64,000 nt of DNA from the NCBI RefSeq assembly GCF_013031355.1, contig NZ_WPZO01000012.1, forward strand, positions 1-64,000, given 5' to 3'. This document shows, piece after piece, positions 1 through 9,783 of the stretch. The position numbers were made by a program, and so were the translations under genes. Source of the DNA: Ruegeria arenilitoris (GTDB taxonomy: Bacteria; Pseudomonadota; Alphaproteobacteria; Rhodobacterales; Rhodobacteraceae). A model generated the notes under the pieces. That model was not told where the DNA came from. It ran no database searches and worked only from the letters and a program-made list of their open reading frames with translations. Each line of letters opens with the position of its first letter. Position 1 is the first letter of the stretch.

Positions 1-57
1 AGAAACCTCGTCTGCACATGCCCACCAATGGACGCATACCAAGACGCAGCCGAGTAA
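1..57 (+). CDS. gcvP: C-terminal end of glycine dehydrogenase (GcvP), partial
   Basis: Frame 1 is open from the window edge and reads RNLVCTCPPMDAYQDAAE before TAA at 55-57. The pattern RNL-C-C-P-Y close to the stop is the typical carboxy end of the glycine cleavage P-protein (E. coli GcvP ends in a related RNLFCSCVPISEYQ). Only 18 codons are present, so the assignment rests on this tail alone. A strong terminator follows at 78-104, as expected for the end of a plus-strand unit converging with nasA. The rest of the gene lies outside the window. Confidence 0.65.
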   Translation, partial: RNLVCTCPPMDAYQDAAE

Positions 58-77
58 GCTCAGTTCAAGAACAGACG

Positions 78-106
78 AAACCCCCGCTCAAAAGGCGGGG
101 GTTTTT
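78..106. terminator. Bidirectional intrinsic terminator between gcvP and nasA
   Basis: Arms 78-87 and 95-104 (AAACCCCCGC / GCGGGGGTTT) form a perfect 10-bp stem with a 7-nt loop. On the plus strand it is followed by a T-run, ending the left-hand gene. On the minus strand it lies directly after the nasA stop and has a shorter T-run. Confidence 0.85.
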
Positions 107-2737
107 CTATTCAGCGGCCTCTTTCTGTTGGGCCGAGGCCAGAAGTGTGGCCAGTTCCGGACGGCAGGATCCGCAATTGGTTCCGGCCTGTAGTGCCGCG
201 CCAATGGCTTCGACCGAGATCAGACCTTGGGTCTCGATCGCTGTCAGGATCGTATTCACGCCAACATCAAAACACGAGCACAGGATTGGTCCCGGGTCCG
301 GCATGTCTGGCGGGGCGCGGCCCGACAGCAGGCCCAGATCGGGCACCTGCGGCAGTGTCGCCAGATAGTCGCGCATCACTGCGACCGGTTGGGGTGAGAC
401 AAACAGCGCTGCGACCAGCCGTCCGTTCTGGTGGCAGGCCAGACGGGCCACGCCGCGGGCCGGGTCCTCAACCGCGGTGATTTCGGCATCCGGTAGCCCG
501 AACAGGTCGCGGGCTGCGGCGTGCCAGTCTTCGATGGGGTCTAGCCCGGCCAGTTCCGCGCGATAGCCGGATTTCGTCGGGCTTTGCGCCCAGTAATCGC
601 AGCTTGGGCTTATCTCCCGGTCGGAGACTGCGAACGCGTACCATGCGGCATTGAAGAGGGTGACATTGACGACCGATGCCTTGCTTTCTGGCTGGCCCGA
701 GACTGGGTCGGTCGCCGCCGCCACCACCGCGTCGATGCGGGCCGAGGGCGCGGTCTCTCCGGTCCAGTGGATCGGGGCGAAGACCTGACCCTGGGTGACA
801 TCCCCGTTGATCCGCGCGCGCAGGATGGCTTTGCCGTGTGGACTTGTCACCGTGACCAGATCTGCGGTGGAAATCTTTTGCGACCGTGCGTCTTCCGGGT
901 GAATATCCAGAAAAGGCTCGGGCAGATGGGCTGACAGGCGGGGGGATAACCCGCTGCGGGTCATTGTATGCCATTGATCGCGCAGCCGCCCGGTGTTCAG
1001 CCAGAACGGATAGCGTGGACTGGTTTTGGCTGCGGGCGGGCGCCATTTGACCGGCAACAGCCGGGCTTTGCCGTCGGGATGATAGAACTGCCCATCCGCG
1101 AAGAATCGCCCGCCCCGTCGCGCGGCGGTCACGGGCCAGCGTGTCGGTTCAAGTGCGTCGTAATCTGCGGCATTCAGGTCAGCGAGGCCCGAGATGTCGA
1201 AATCTTTGTCAAACTGTGCCGCCACACCAGACAGCGCTGCATGTTCGCGGAAAATCTCGCTAGGGCTTTGATAGTCAAAGGCCGAGGCCCAGCCCATCCG
1301 CCGCCCGACCTCGCATAGGATGTCCCAGTCGGCGCGGGCCTGCCCGGGGACGGGAAAAACCGCGCGCTGGCGGCTGATGGTGCGGTCGGAATTGGTGACG
1401 GTGCCGTCTTTCTCGGCCCAGGCCGAGGCGGGCAGCAGCACATCGGCCAGCCGTGCCGTGTCGGTCCGGTCGGTGATATCTGAAACCACAGTGAAGGGGC
1501 AGGCGGCGATGGCGTCGCGCACCGCGTCGGCCTCGGGCATGGACACGGCGGGGTTGGTGTGGATCACCCACAGCGCCTTGATCCGCCCGTCGCCGATGGC
1601 GCGGAACATATCAACCGCTTTCAGACCGGGGGCTTCAGGCATAGCGGACGCCGACCAGAAATCGCGCACCGCGGAGCGGTGGTCGGCGTTTTCGATATCC
1701 AGATGGCAGGCGAGCATGTTGGCGAGCCCACCAACCTCGCGCCCGCCCATGGCGTTGGGCTGGCCGGTCACGGACAGAGGGCCGCAACCCGGTTTGCCGA
1801 TCCGACCCGTCGCAAGATGGCAGTTGAGGATCGCGTTGACCTTGTCACTGCCCGAGGTTGATTGGTTCACGCCCTGACTGAAAATGGTCACCACCTTTTC
1901 CGTGCCGGTCCACATGTCGCAGAATGTGGCGATATCTTCCGGGCTCAGCCCGGTGACCGAGACATCATCGGCCATTGCGCTGTTCAATGCCTCGGGAGTG
2001 CCAGTTGTGTGGGGCAGGAAGTCCACATCCACCAGCCCAAGGGCGTCGATCCGGGTCAGCAGGTGGTTGAACAGTGCCACATCGCTGCCCGCAGCCAGTG
2101 GCAGATGCAGGTCTGCGCTGTCGCAGGAGGCAGTGCGGCGCGGGTCGATCACCACGATCTTGGTGCCGCGCGCCTGCCGTGCCGCCATCAGGCGCTGGTA
2201 CAGAACCGGGTGACACCAGGCCAAATTGGACCCAACCAGCACCACCAGATCGGCCTCGTCGATATCCTCATAGGTGCCGGGGACGGTGTCGGTGCCGAAG
2301 GCGCGTTTGTGCCCCGCCACAGTCGAAGCCATGCAAAGCCGCGAATTGGTGTCGATATTGGCCGAGCCGATGAAGCCTTTCATCAGCTTGTTGGCGACAT
2401 AGTAATCCTCGGTCAGCAACTGGCCCGAGACATAGAAGGCCACCGAATCCGGCCCGTGATCCGCGATGGTGTCGCGAAACCGGTCGGCGACCAGCTGCAG
2501 CGCATCGTCCCAGCCGGTTTCGACACCCGAGACGCGCGGGGCCAGCAAGCGATGCGACAGGCCGATGGTCTCGGCCAGCGCGGAGCCTTTGGAACAGAGC
2601 CGCCCGTGATTGGCCGGATGGTCCGGGTCGCCGGTGACCGTCAGGCCTCCGGCACCGTCCGGCTGCAGCAGAACACCGCAGCCGACCCCGCAATAGGGGC
2701 AGGTTGAGCGCTTGGCGCAGGCGGTCAGATCCTTCAC
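107..2737 (-). CDS. nasA: Assimilatory nitrate reductase, large catalytic subunit
   Basis: 876 residues. Reduces nitrate to nitrite in the cytoplasm with a Mo-bis-MGD cofactor. The N-terminus carries the [4Fe-4S] ligands C13, C16, C20 and C48 (CPYCGVGC, then RLCSKGS), followed by the molybdopterin oxidoreductase and dinucleotide-binding domains. A C-terminal BFD-like [2Fe-2S] domain has C820, C822, C855 and C858 (CSCFD, NCGSC), as in the longer cyanobacterial/proteobacterial NasA type. The ATG overlaps the nirD stop by four bases (ATGA), so it is the last gene of the nitrate operon and is translationally coupled. No separate NasB-type reductase is present, so the electron donor is not evident here. 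Confidence 0.95.
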   Translation of the reverse strand: MKDLTACAKRSTCPYCGVGCGVLLQPDGAGGLTVTGDPDHPANHGRLCSKGSALAETIGLSHRLLAPRVSGVETGWDDALQLVADRFRDTIADHGPDSVAFYVSGQLLTEDYYVANKLMKGFIGSANIDTNSRLCMASTVAGHKRAFGTDTVPGTYEDIDEADLVVLVGSNLAWCHPVLYQRLMAARQARGTKIVVIDPRRTASCDSADLHLPLAAGSDVALFNHLLTRIDALGLVDVDFLPHTTGTPEALNSAMADDVSVTGLSPEDIATFCDMWTGTEKVVTIFSQGVNQSTSGSDKVNAILNCHLATGRIGKPGCGPLSVTGQPNAMGGREVGGLANMLACHLDIENADHRSAVRDFWSASAMPEAPGLKAVDMFRAIGDGRIKALWVIHTNPAVSMPEADAVRDAIAACPFTVVSDITDRTDTARLADVLLPASAWAEKDGTVTNSDRTISRQRAVFPVPGQARADWDILCEVGRRMGWASAFDYQSPSEIFREHAALSGVAAQFDKDFDISGLADLNAADYDALEPTRWPVTAARRGGRFFADGQFYHPDGKARLLPVKWRPPAAKTSPRYPFWLNTGRLRDQWHTMTRSGLSPRLSAHLPEPFLDIHPEDARSQKISTADLVTVTSPHGKAILRARINGDVTQGQVFAPIHWTGETAPSARIDAVVAAATDPVSGQPESKASVVNVTLFNAAWYAFAVSDREISPSCDYWAQSPTKSGYRAELAGLDPIEDWHAAARDLFGLPDAEITAVEDPARGVARLACHQNGRLVAALFVSPQPVAVMRDYLATLPQVPDLGLLSGRAPPDMPDPGPILCSCFDVGVNTILTAIETQGLISVEAIGAALQAGTNCGSCRPELATLLASAQQKEAAE

Positions 2738-3066
2738 GCGGCGCTCCTTTGCCCAAGAGAGGTGCTGTCGAGCAGGATGCGGTCGCCATCCAGCTGCACC
2801 GGGTAGGTAGCAATCTGCCCTTCATCAGCGCCTTGGGCCTGACCGGAGTTCAGGTCGAACACCCAATTGTGCAGCGGGCAGGTGACGGACTGGCCGTGCA
2901 CGATGCCTTCGGACAGCGGTCCGCCCTTGTGGGGGCAGCGGTCCGAGGCGGCAAAAACCTCATTCTCTGCCGTGCGGAACAGGGCGATGCAACCCACCGG
3001 GGTTTTCACCACACGCGCCCCGCGCAGGGGGATGTCGTCGATATGTCCGATGTCGATCCAGCTCAT
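2734..3066 (-). CDS. nirD: Assimilatory nitrite reductase small subunit, Rieske type
   Basis: 110 residues from the ATG at 3066 (MSWIDIGHID). The frame stays open further upstream, but that stretch lies inside nirB, and this ATG overlaps the nirB TGA. Rieske [2Fe-2S] ligands are visible as CPHKGGPL and CPLHNW. In the NirBD complex it is the small partner of the siroheme subunit that makes ammonium from nitrite. It sits between nirB and nasA with overlaps on both sides. Confidence 0.94.
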   Translation of the reverse strand: MSWIDIGHIDDIPLRGARVVKTPVGCIALFRTAENEVFAASDRCPHKGGPLSEGIVHGQSVTCPLHNWVFDLNSGQAQGADEGQIATYPVQLDGDRILLDSTSLGQRSAA

Positions 3067-5504
3067 TCTGCGGCCTCCAGTGTCAGATCGGCCAGTGGCG
3101 CAAAGCGCGGGGCCTCTTTGGCCTGCTCGGCCCATGGGTCTTTGCGATAGATGGACTGGCTGAGTTCGAAGCGTTCAACCAGCGCGCGGCGGTTGTCGAG
3201 ATCATCCACCACGGTTTCCTTGATCCAGTCGAGGCCGACCTTCGCCATCCATTTATACAGACGGTCCAGATACTTGCCGCCCTCGCGATAGGCTTGAGTG
3301 ACGGCCATCACGACCTCGATGGCCTCGTCTTCGGTGGGGACTTGCACCAGCAATTCGGTTTCCTTGACGTCCATGCCCGCAGCACCACCGATGCTGATCT
3401 GATAGCCCGAGTCCACGCAGACGACACCGATGTCCTTACAGGTCGCCTCGGCGCAGTTGCGTGGACAACCCGAGACCGCCAGCTTCAGCTTGTGCGGCGT
3501 CCACGAGCCCCACAGGATTTTCTCAAGCTTCACGCCGAGGCCCGTGCTGTCTTGCGTGCCGAACCGGCAGTGATCGGTGCCGACGCAGGTTTTCACCGTG
3601 CGCAGACCCTTGGAATAGGCATGGCCCGAGACCAGCCCGGCCTTGTTCAGATCGGACCAGATGTAAGGCAGGTCAGACCCCTTCACGCCGAGCAGGTCGA
3701 TGCGCTGTCCACCGGTGACCTTGACCGTGGGTACGTCGTATTTTTCGGCCGCGTCGGCAATGGCGCGCAGTTCCGCCGGGTTGGTGATGCCGCCCCACAT
3801 ACGGGGTACGACACTGAACGTGCCATCCTTCTGAATGTTGGCGTGTTTGCGTTCGTTGACGAAGCGGCTTTGCGGGTCGTCCTGATACTCCACTGGCCAG
3901 TCGGCGAGCAGGTAGAAATTCACCGCCGGACGGCAGACATGACAGCCGTTCAGGGTTTTCCAACCCAGTTCCTGCCAGACCGCTTCCTGACTTTTCAGCT
4001 CCTGCGATTTGATCAGGCGGCGGACGTCTTCATGGGTCAGATCGCAGCAGCCGCAGATGGGTTGCGCGGTAGGCATCTGGAAGTCGTCACCCAGCGTGAC
4101 CTGCAACAACTGCTCAACCAGCCCGGTGCACGTCCCGCACGAGGCACTTGCCTTGGTGGTTGCGCGGATCGCACTCAGATCGGTAGCGCCGCCGTCGATG
4201 GCAGTGGTGATGTCGGATTTGCAGACGCCGTTGCAGCCACAGATTTCCGCCTCAGGCGGCAATGCTGCAACGGCTGAGAGAGGGTCCGCAGAGCCGCCCC
4301 CCTGATAGGCCGGGCCGAAGATCAGTGTCTCGCGCATCTCGGACACGTCCTCGCCATCGCGGATCAGGCCGAAGAACCAGTTGCTGTCACCGGTATCGCC
4401 ATACATGACCGCGCCGACCAGCTTGTCACCTTCCAGCACCAGCCGTTTGTAGACGCCACGGGCCGGGTCGCGGAAGACGATATCTTCGCGTGTTTCGCCC
4501 TCGGCAAAGTCGCCTGCACTGAACAGGTCGCAGCCGGTGACCTTCAGCTTGGTGGACAGCGAGCGTTGCTTGAACGCGGCTTCTTCCCCCAGCAGGGTCC
4601 GCGCCAGCACCTTGGCTTGATCGTAAAGCGGCGCGACAAGGCCAAAAATCTCGCCTTGATGTTCGACGCATTCGCCAACGGCAAAGATATCCGCGTCCGA
4701 GGTGATCATCTGATCGTCCACATGGATGCCACGCCCGACGGCCAGCCCGGTCTCCTGCGCCAGTGCGGTGTTGGGGCGAATGCCCACAGCCATCACCAAC
4801 AGGTCACAGGGCAATTCCGTGCCGTCCTCCAGCAGCAACGCACGGGCCTTGCCATCTTTACCCGCGATCTCGGTCGATTTGGCATTCAGCAGAACGGTGA
4901 TGCCTTTTTCTTCCAGCGATTTCTTCAGTAGGTAGCCTGCAGCGGGGTCTAGCTGACGCTCCATCAGGTGGCCCATGATATGCACCACGGTCACATCCGC
5001 ACCGCGCGCGGCCATGCCTGCGGCGGCCTCAAGGCCCAGCAAGCCGCCGCCGATCACGACGACCTTGTTGCCCGCGCCCATGCCCATCATCTGTTCGGTG
5101 TCTTCCAGATCGCGATAGGCGATCACGCCGTCCAGATCATGTCCCGGCATCGGGATCATGAAGGGGTTCGAACCGGTGCCGAAGATCAGCTTGTCGTAAG
5201 GAACATGACCGTTCTCGCCTTCGACTACTTTCAACTCGCGGTCGATTTTGACAACCTTCTCACCGAACCGGCAGGTAATGCCACGTTCGGCATACCAGGC
5301 GTCGTCATGGGTCACGATCTCTTCGTAAGTCTGATCACCTGCCAGAACCGGGCTGAGCATGATGCGGTTGTAATTTCCGCGCGGCTCGGCGTTGAACAGG
5401 GTGATGTCGAACGCATCGGGGGCGGCGTCGGTCAGATGCTCCAGCACCCGGCCCGAGGCCATGCCGGCTCCGATGACTACCAGTTTCTGTTTCATGTCAT
5501 TCAC
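3063..5504 (-). CDS. nirB: Assimilatory nitrite reductase [NAD(P)H] large subunit
   Basis: 813 residues. Six-electron reduction of nitrite to ammonium. An N-terminal FAD/NAD(P) oxidoreductase half (KLVVIGAGMASGR; second dinucleotide fold VVVIGGGLLGLEAA) is followed by two consecutive BFD-like [2Fe-2S] modules (CGCNGVC...CGTC and CGCCDL...CHVC). The sulfite/nitrite reductase half has siroheme-[4Fe-4S] ligands in CVGTDHC and SGCPRNC. Length is usual for the family. It overlaps nirD by four bases and ends four bases into the ATPase gene border, so it belongs to one long transcript. No siroheme synthase gene is adjacent within the window. Confidence 0.96.
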   Translation of the reverse strand: MNDMKQKLVVIGAGMASGRVLEHLTDAAPDAFDITLFNAEPRGNYNRIMLSPVLAGDQTYEEIVTHDDAWYAERGITCRFGEKVVKIDRELKVVEGENGHVPYDKLIFGTGSNPFMIPMPGHDLDGVIAYRDLEDTEQMMGMGAGNKVVVIGGGLLGLEAAAGMAARGADVTVVHIMGHLMERQLDPAAGYLLKKSLEEKGITVLLNAKSTEIAGKDGKARALLLEDGTELPCDLLVMAVGIRPNTALAQETGLAVGRGIHVDDQMITSDADIFAVGECVEHQGEIFGLVAPLYDQAKVLARTLLGEEAAFKQRSLSTKLKVTGCDLFSAGDFAEGETREDIVFRDPARGVYKRLVLEGDKLVGAVMYGDTGDSNWFFGLIRDGEDVSEMRETLIFGPAYQGGGSADPLSAVAALPPEAEICGCNGVCKSDITTAIDGGATDLSAIRATTKASASCGTCTGLVEQLLQVTLGDDFQMPTAQPICGCCDLTHEDVRRLIKSQELKSQEAVWQELGWKTLNGCHVCRPAVNFYLLADWPVEYQDDPQSRFVNERKHANIQKDGTFSVVPRMWGGITNPAELRAIADAAEKYDVPTVKVTGGQRIDLLGVKGSDLPYIWSDLNKAGLVSGHAYSKGLRTVKTCVGTDHCRFGTQDSTGLGVKLEKILWGSWTPHKLKLAVSGCPRNCAEATCKDIGVVCVDSGYQISIGGAAGMDVKETELLVQVPTEDEAIEVVMAVTQAYREGGKYLDRLYKWMAKVGLDWIKETVVDDLDNRRALVERFELSQSIYRKDPWAEQAKEAPRFAPLADLTLEAAE

Positions 5505-7195
5505 TCCGCAGCAATGGCTTTGGGGGCAGGGGATTTGGGCTTGGGCTTTGCGCCGTGCTCGTATTCCTCGAGGAAATCCAACACCTCTTGCCGGTATTCG
5601 TAGTAATCGGGATGGGCCAGCAGCGCCTTGCGGGTGCGCGGGCGCGGCAGGTCGACATTGGTGATCTTGCCGATCGTGGCTTGCGGACCGTTGGTCATCA
5701 TCACCACGCGGTCGGCCAGCAGGATCGCCTCATCGACATCATGGGTGACGCAGATGGTGGTGACTTTGGTGCGGGACCAGACCTCCATCAGCACTTCCTG
5801 CAGCTCCCAACGGGTGAGGCTGTCGAGCATCCCGAAGGGTTCATCCAGCAGCAACAGTTTCGGGCTGAGCGCAAAGGCGCGGGCAATGCCGACGCGCTGG
5901 CGCATCCCGTTCGACAGGTCAGCGGCGGACTTGTCCATCGCATCGGCAAGACCAACCCGCTCAAGGTAGTATTCCACCACGTCCTGACGCTCGGCCTGGC
6001 TGGCGCGCGGATAGACGCGGTCCACACCGACCGAGACGTTCTCTTTCGCGGTCAGCCATGGGAACAGCGAGGGCGACTGGAACACCACGGCACGTTCGGG
6101 ATCGGCGCCTTCAACATGGCGGCCATCCAGTTTGATCGCGCCTTTCGATATCTCGTTCAGACCGGCAGCCATGGTCAGCACGGTGGATTTGCCGCAGCCC
6201 GAATGGCCGATCAGCGAGATGAACTCACCGCGATTGAGCTTGAGGTTGAAATCCTCGACCACAGTCAGCGGGCCTTTGGGCGTGGGATAGATCTTGTGCA
6301 ACTGGCTGAAATCCAGATAGCGTTCGTCGATCAGGCCGGTCTGCGCCTCTTTCACCGCAGCAGGTACACCGTGGATCGGGGTCACGTCGGGTAGGGTCTT
6401 GGTGCCTTCGACCTTGGCCTCGATGCCCACATCCATCAGGTATTTGGTGACCTCGCCGCGCAGCGCCTTGAACTTCTCATCATGGTTCATGGCCGAGCGG
6501 TCGCGGGGGCGGGGGATCGAGACCTTGAACTCGGTCCCCAAGGTGCCATCGGGGTTCAGCGGGATGATGCGGTCGGCCAGCAGGATCGCTTCGTCCACGT
6601 CATTGGTGATCAGAACACAGGTCTTGCGGTTCTCTTCCCAGATCTTTTCGATTTCTTCCGCCAGATTGCCACGGGTCAGCGCGTCCAGCGCCGACAAGGG
6701 TTCGTCCAACAGCAGGACCTCGGGGTCCATCGCCAAAGCACGGGCCACGTTCACCCGCTGCCGCATCCCGCCCGACAGTTCAGCCGGGCGACGGGTTGCG
6801 GCGTGGCTTAGGCCGACCATGCGGATGTAGTGGGCGACCTTTTCCTCTTTCTCAGCCTTGGGCATCTTGGGAAAGACCGCATCCACGGCCAACCGTACAT
6901 TGCCCGTCACCGTCAGCCACGGCATCAGCGAGTAGTTTTGGAAGATCACCCCCCGTTCCGGCGCAGGGCCAGTGATTGGAGCGTCGCGGAAGGAGACGCT
7001 GCCCTTGGTCGGGAACTCGATCCCCGCCATCAGGTTGATCAGAGTGGTCTTGCCGGTGCCGGAAAAGCCCAGCAGAACCACGAACTCGCCTTCCTGAACC
7101 GAGAGGTTGATGTCTTTCAGCACATCCGTCGCGGCGGTACCGGTGCCGAAGGATTTGCTGACGTTCTTGAATTCCATCACAGCCATGTCGATCAC
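5501..7195 (-). CDS. Nitrate ABC transporter ATPase, two fused nucleotide-binding domains
   Basis: 564 residues containing two complete NrtD/SsuB-type ATPase domains in tandem. Domain 1 has Walker A GFSGTGKT (43-50), Q86, signature LSGGM (140-144) and DE at 164-165, but Asn198 where the switch histidine is expected (ITND). Domain 2 has Walker A GHSGCGKS (330-337), Q373, a changed signature LSNGM (427-431), DE at 451-452 and a normal His485 (VTHD). This predicts one degenerate and one canonical ATP site in the assembled head-to-tail pair. It replaces the separate NrtC and NrtD ATPases of cyanobacteria, but lacks the NrtA-like regulatory tail of NrtC. The start overlaps the permease stop by four bases. 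Confidence 0.93.
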   Translation of the reverse strand: MIDMAVMEFKNVSKSFGTGTAATDVLKDINLSVQEGEFVVLLGFSGTGKTTLINLMAGIEFPTKGSVSFRDAPITGPAPERGVIFQNYSLMPWLTVTGNVRLAVDAVFPKMPKAEKEEKVAHYIRMVGLSHAATRRPAELSGGMRQRVNVARALAMDPEVLLLDEPLSALDALTRGNLAEEIEKIWEENRKTCVLITNDVDEAILLADRIIPLNPDGTLGTEFKVSIPRPRDRSAMNHDEKFKALRGEVTKYLMDVGIEAKVEGTKTLPDVTPIHGVPAAVKEAQTGLIDERYLDFSQLHKIYPTPKGPLTVVEDFNLKLNRGEFISLIGHSGCGKSTVLTMAAGLNEISKGAIKLDGRHVEGADPERAVVFQSPSLFPWLTAKENVSVGVDRVYPRASQAERQDVVEYYLERVGLADAMDKSAADLSNGMRQRVGIARAFALSPKLLLLDEPFGMLDSLTRWELQEVLMEVWSRTKVTTICVTHDVDEAILLADRVVMMTNGPQATIGKITNVDLPRPRTRKALLAHPDYYEYRQEVLDFLEEYEHGAKPKPKSPAPKAIAAE

Positions 7196-8277
7196 CGGTT
7201 GTTCGAGAAGGTGAACAGCGACTGCAGCGCGTACATCACGCGGTCCAGCAGGAAGCCGATGATGCCGATGGTGAACACAGCCACCATGATCTTGGCCAGC
7301 GAGCTGGAGGAACCGTTCTGGAACTCATCCCAGACGAACTTGCCCAGTCCGGGGTTTTGCGCCAGCATCTCGGCGGCGATCAGGACCATCCAGCCGACAC
7401 CCAGTGACAGGCGCAGACCGGTGAAGATCAGCGGCAGGGCCGAGGGCAGCACCAGCTTGGTAATCTTGGTATAGGTGTTCATTTTCAGAACTTTGGAGAC
7501 GTTCACCAGATCCTTGTCGATTGACGCCACACCCAGCGAGGTGTTGATCAGCGTAGGCCACAGCGAACACAGCGTCACGGTGATGGCCGAGATCAGGAAG
7601 GACTTGGCGAACCAGCCGTCATTGGTGACATAAACGGCCGAAACGATCATCGTCACAATCGGCAGCCAGGCCAGCGGTGAAACCGGTTTGAAAATCTGGA
7701 TCAGCGGGTTCAGCGCGGCATTTGCGGTGGGCGACAGGCCTGCCGCGATGCCCAGCGGAACGGCCACGATTGTGGCGATCAGAAAGCCGAAGAACACCGT
7801 TTTGATCGAGGTCCAGATCTGGTTGTAATAGCTCGGCGCGCCGGTATAGGCGACTTCTTTGACCTTCTCAGGCTGACCTGCATCGATGAATTTCTGGTTC
7901 CGCTTTTCGACCATCACCTCGAACTTGGCCTTCTTGGCGGCTTTGGCCTGGGCGTCCTGATGCAAGCTGACAGCTTCGGACCAGACCTGAGCCGGTCCGG
8001 GGACAGCCCCAAGCGAGGTCTGCACCTTCGGCGCCAGCGTGCCCCAAAGCAGCAAGAACGCGCAGATGGCCAGCAGTGGCACGGCCAGCAGACGCCAGAT
8101 TTCACCCATCTGGGCGCGGGGGTTGTCGCCCGCGGCGGCGCGCAGAACAGGGGTGATCCAGGACAAGCCCAGAACCTGAAACCATTTGTCGGCGGCGTTG
8201 ATTCGGGTGAACAGGCGGGCCTTGCGGGCCTCGCGTTCAGCCTCATTTGATAGCGTATCGTGGTCGATGGCGGTCAT
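7192..8277 (-). CDS. nrtB: Nitrate ABC transporter permease
   Basis: 361 residues. An inner-membrane permease of the NrtB/SsuC type. Hydrophobic segments begin near residue 65 (LLAICAFLLLWG), followed by a soluble loop of about 90 residues and a binding-protein-dependent transport domain with the EAA-like stretch around GIAAGLSPTANAALNP. It lies between the binding protein and the double ATPase and overlaps the latter by four bases. The 90-base gap to nrtA holds a strong hairpin, so its expression is probably lower than that of nrtA. Specificity for nitrate over other anions is inferred from the operon. Confidence 0.93.
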   Translation of the reverse strand: MTAIDHDTLSNEAEREARKARLFTRINAADKWFQVLGLSWITPVLRAAAGDNPRAQMGEIWRLLAVPLLAICAFLLLWGTLAPKVQTSLGAVPGPAQVWSEAVSLHQDAQAKAAKKAKFEVMVEKRNQKFIDAGQPEKVKEVAYTGAPSYYNQIWTSIKTVFFGFLIATIVAVPLGIAAGLSPTANAALNPLIQIFKPVSPLAWLPIVTMIVSAVYVTNDGWFAKSFLISAITVTLCSLWPTLINTSLGVASIDKDLVNVSKVLKMNTYTKITKLVLPSALPLIFTGLRLSLGVGWMVLIAAEMLAQNPGLGKFVWDEFQNGSSSSLAKIMVAVFTIGIIGFLLDRVMYALQSLFTFSNNR

Positions 8278-8338
8278 CTTGCGGTCTCCTGGCCCGGATA
8301 AGTGCCCGGGCGGGGTGGAATTCTGTTGATGTGGAAGA

Positions 8339-8359
8339 CCCCGGCCATTCAGGCCGGGG
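8339..8359 (-). other. Intercistronic hairpin between nrtA and nrtB
   Basis: CCCCGGCC (8339-8346) pairs with GGCCGGGG (8352-8359) around a 5-nt loop. There is no T-run on the minus strand after the stem, so it is more likely an mRNA-stabilising or attenuating stem that keeps the binding-protein message abundant than a full terminator. Confidence 0.6.
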
Positions 8360-8367
8360 AGAAGGCC

Positions 8368-9735
8368 TTAGCCCTGAACTTCGGCGCCGACGACGACCTG
8401 CTCGCCCTTCAGGCCAATCGGCAGGCTTTGCAGGTAGGCGTTGGGCTGGCGGGCGTCATAGGGAATGCCGTCGATGATATCCTCAGCCGGCGTCGGAGCT
8501 TTGTAGCCGTCGCTGTCCCAGGGGAAGTCGGCCTCATTCGCCAGACCTTCGTCCACCAGCATGCGGGCGGCGTCCAGATAGATGTCCGGGCGATAGACGG
8601 ACTTGGCGACCTCGTCATACCACGCGTCCGTCTGCGGCTCGGCGATCTGGCCCCAGCGGCGCATCTGGGTCAGGTACCAGATGGCGTCGGAATAGAACGG
8701 GTAGGTCGCGTTATAGCGGAAGAACACGTTGAAATCGGGCACTTCGCGCTTATCGCCTTTTTCATATTCGAATGTCCCGGTCATCGAGTTCGCGATCACG
8801 TCGTAGTCGGCACCCACATATTCCGGCTGGCTCAGCATCTCGACCGCGGCGGGGCGGTTGGCGTTGTCATTCTCGTCCAGCCAGATCGCGGCGCGGATCA
8901 GAGCCTTGGTGACGGCGCGGGTGGTGTTGGGATATTCCTCGGCGAAGTCGGCGGTGATGCCGAAGACCTTTTCGGGGTTGTTTTTCCACAGCTCATAATC
9001 GGTGATCACCGGAACACCGATGCCCTTGAACACCGCTTGCTGGTTCCACGGCTCACCCACGCAGTAACCATAGATGGTGCCCGCTTCCAAAGTTGCAGGC
9101 ATCTGCGGTGGAGGCGTCACCGACAGGAAGACGTCCGCGCCAATCTGGCCGGTCACGTCTTCGGGGCTGTAGTAACCCGGGTTCAGACCACCAGCGGCCA
9201 ACCAGTAGCGCAGCTCGTAATTGTGGGTCGAGACCGGAAAGACCATGCCCATGTTGAACGGCTTGCCTTCGGCTTTGTATTTCTCGACCACCGGAGCCAG
9301 GGCTTCGGCTGAAATCGGGTGTTGCGGGCGGCCGTCTTCCATCACCGGGATGTTCGGCTTCATCTCTTCCCAGATCTCGTTCGACACGGTGATACCGTTG
9401 CCGTTCAGGTCCATCGAGAAGGGGGTGACGATGTGCGCCTCGGTGCCATAACCGATGGTCGCGGCCAGCGGCTGTCCGGCCAGCATATGCGCGCCGTCCA
9501 GCTGCCCGTCGATCACGCCGTCCAGCAGAACCTTCCAGTTGGCTTGCGCCTCAAGCGTCACGAACAGGCCTTCGTCCAGGAAGTAGCCGTTCTCATAAGC
9601 CACGGCCAACGGGGCCATGTCGGTCAGTTTGATAAAGCCGAAGGTCAGCTCGTCTTTTTCCAGTTCCAGCGTCTCGGCCATGGCCGGGCTGATCAGGGCG
9701 GTGGTGGCGACAAGGCCTGCAAGGAATTTCTTCAT
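8368..9735 (-). CDS. nrtA: Nitrate ABC transporter substrate-binding protein
   Basis: 455 residues from the ATG at 9735. The frame is open upstream, but that part runs through the terminator leader and is not coding. [20 protein letters not shown] is a clear Sec signal peptide, so the protein is periplasmic. The mature part matches the NrtA/CmpA family ([20 protein letters not shown], later [18 protein letters not shown]). It is first in the structural operon, directly behind the NasT-type leader. Bicarbonate-binding CmpA is the main alternative within the family, but the nirB/nasA context makes nitrate by far the likeliest ligand. Confidence 0.94.
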   Translation of the reverse strand: MKKFLAGLVATTALISPAMAETLELEKDELTFGFIKLTDMAPLAVAYENGYFLDEGLFVTLEAQANWKVLLDGVIDGQLDGAHMLAGQPLAATIGYGTEAHIVTPFSMDLNGNGITVSNEIWEEMKPNIPVMEDGRPQHPISAEALAPVVEKYKAEGKPFNMGMVFPVSTHNYELRYWLAAGGLNPGYYSPEDVTGQIGADVFLSVTPPPQMPATLEAGTIYGYCVGEPWNQQAVFKGIGVPVITDYELWKNNPEKVFGITADFAEEYPNTTRAVTKALIRAAIWLDENDNANRPAAVEMLSQPEYVGADYDVIANSMTGTFEYEKGDKREVPDFNVFFRYNATYPFYSDAIWYLTQMRRWGQIAEPQTDAWYDEVAKSVYRPDIYLDAARMLVDEGLANEADFPWDSDGYKAPTPAEDIIDGIPYDARQPNAYLQSLPIGLKGEQVVVGAEVQG

Positions 9736-9783
9736 GTGGGTCTGTCCCTTTTCTTGGTCCCGGGGATCCCGGGGGTGAAAAAC

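Noticed and set aside
1862..2707. Long open plus-strand frame (about 280 codons) inside nasA
   Set aside because: It is antisense to nasA, has no ribosome-binding site, and its His/Gln-rich composition is the usual artefact of the GC-rich opposite strand.
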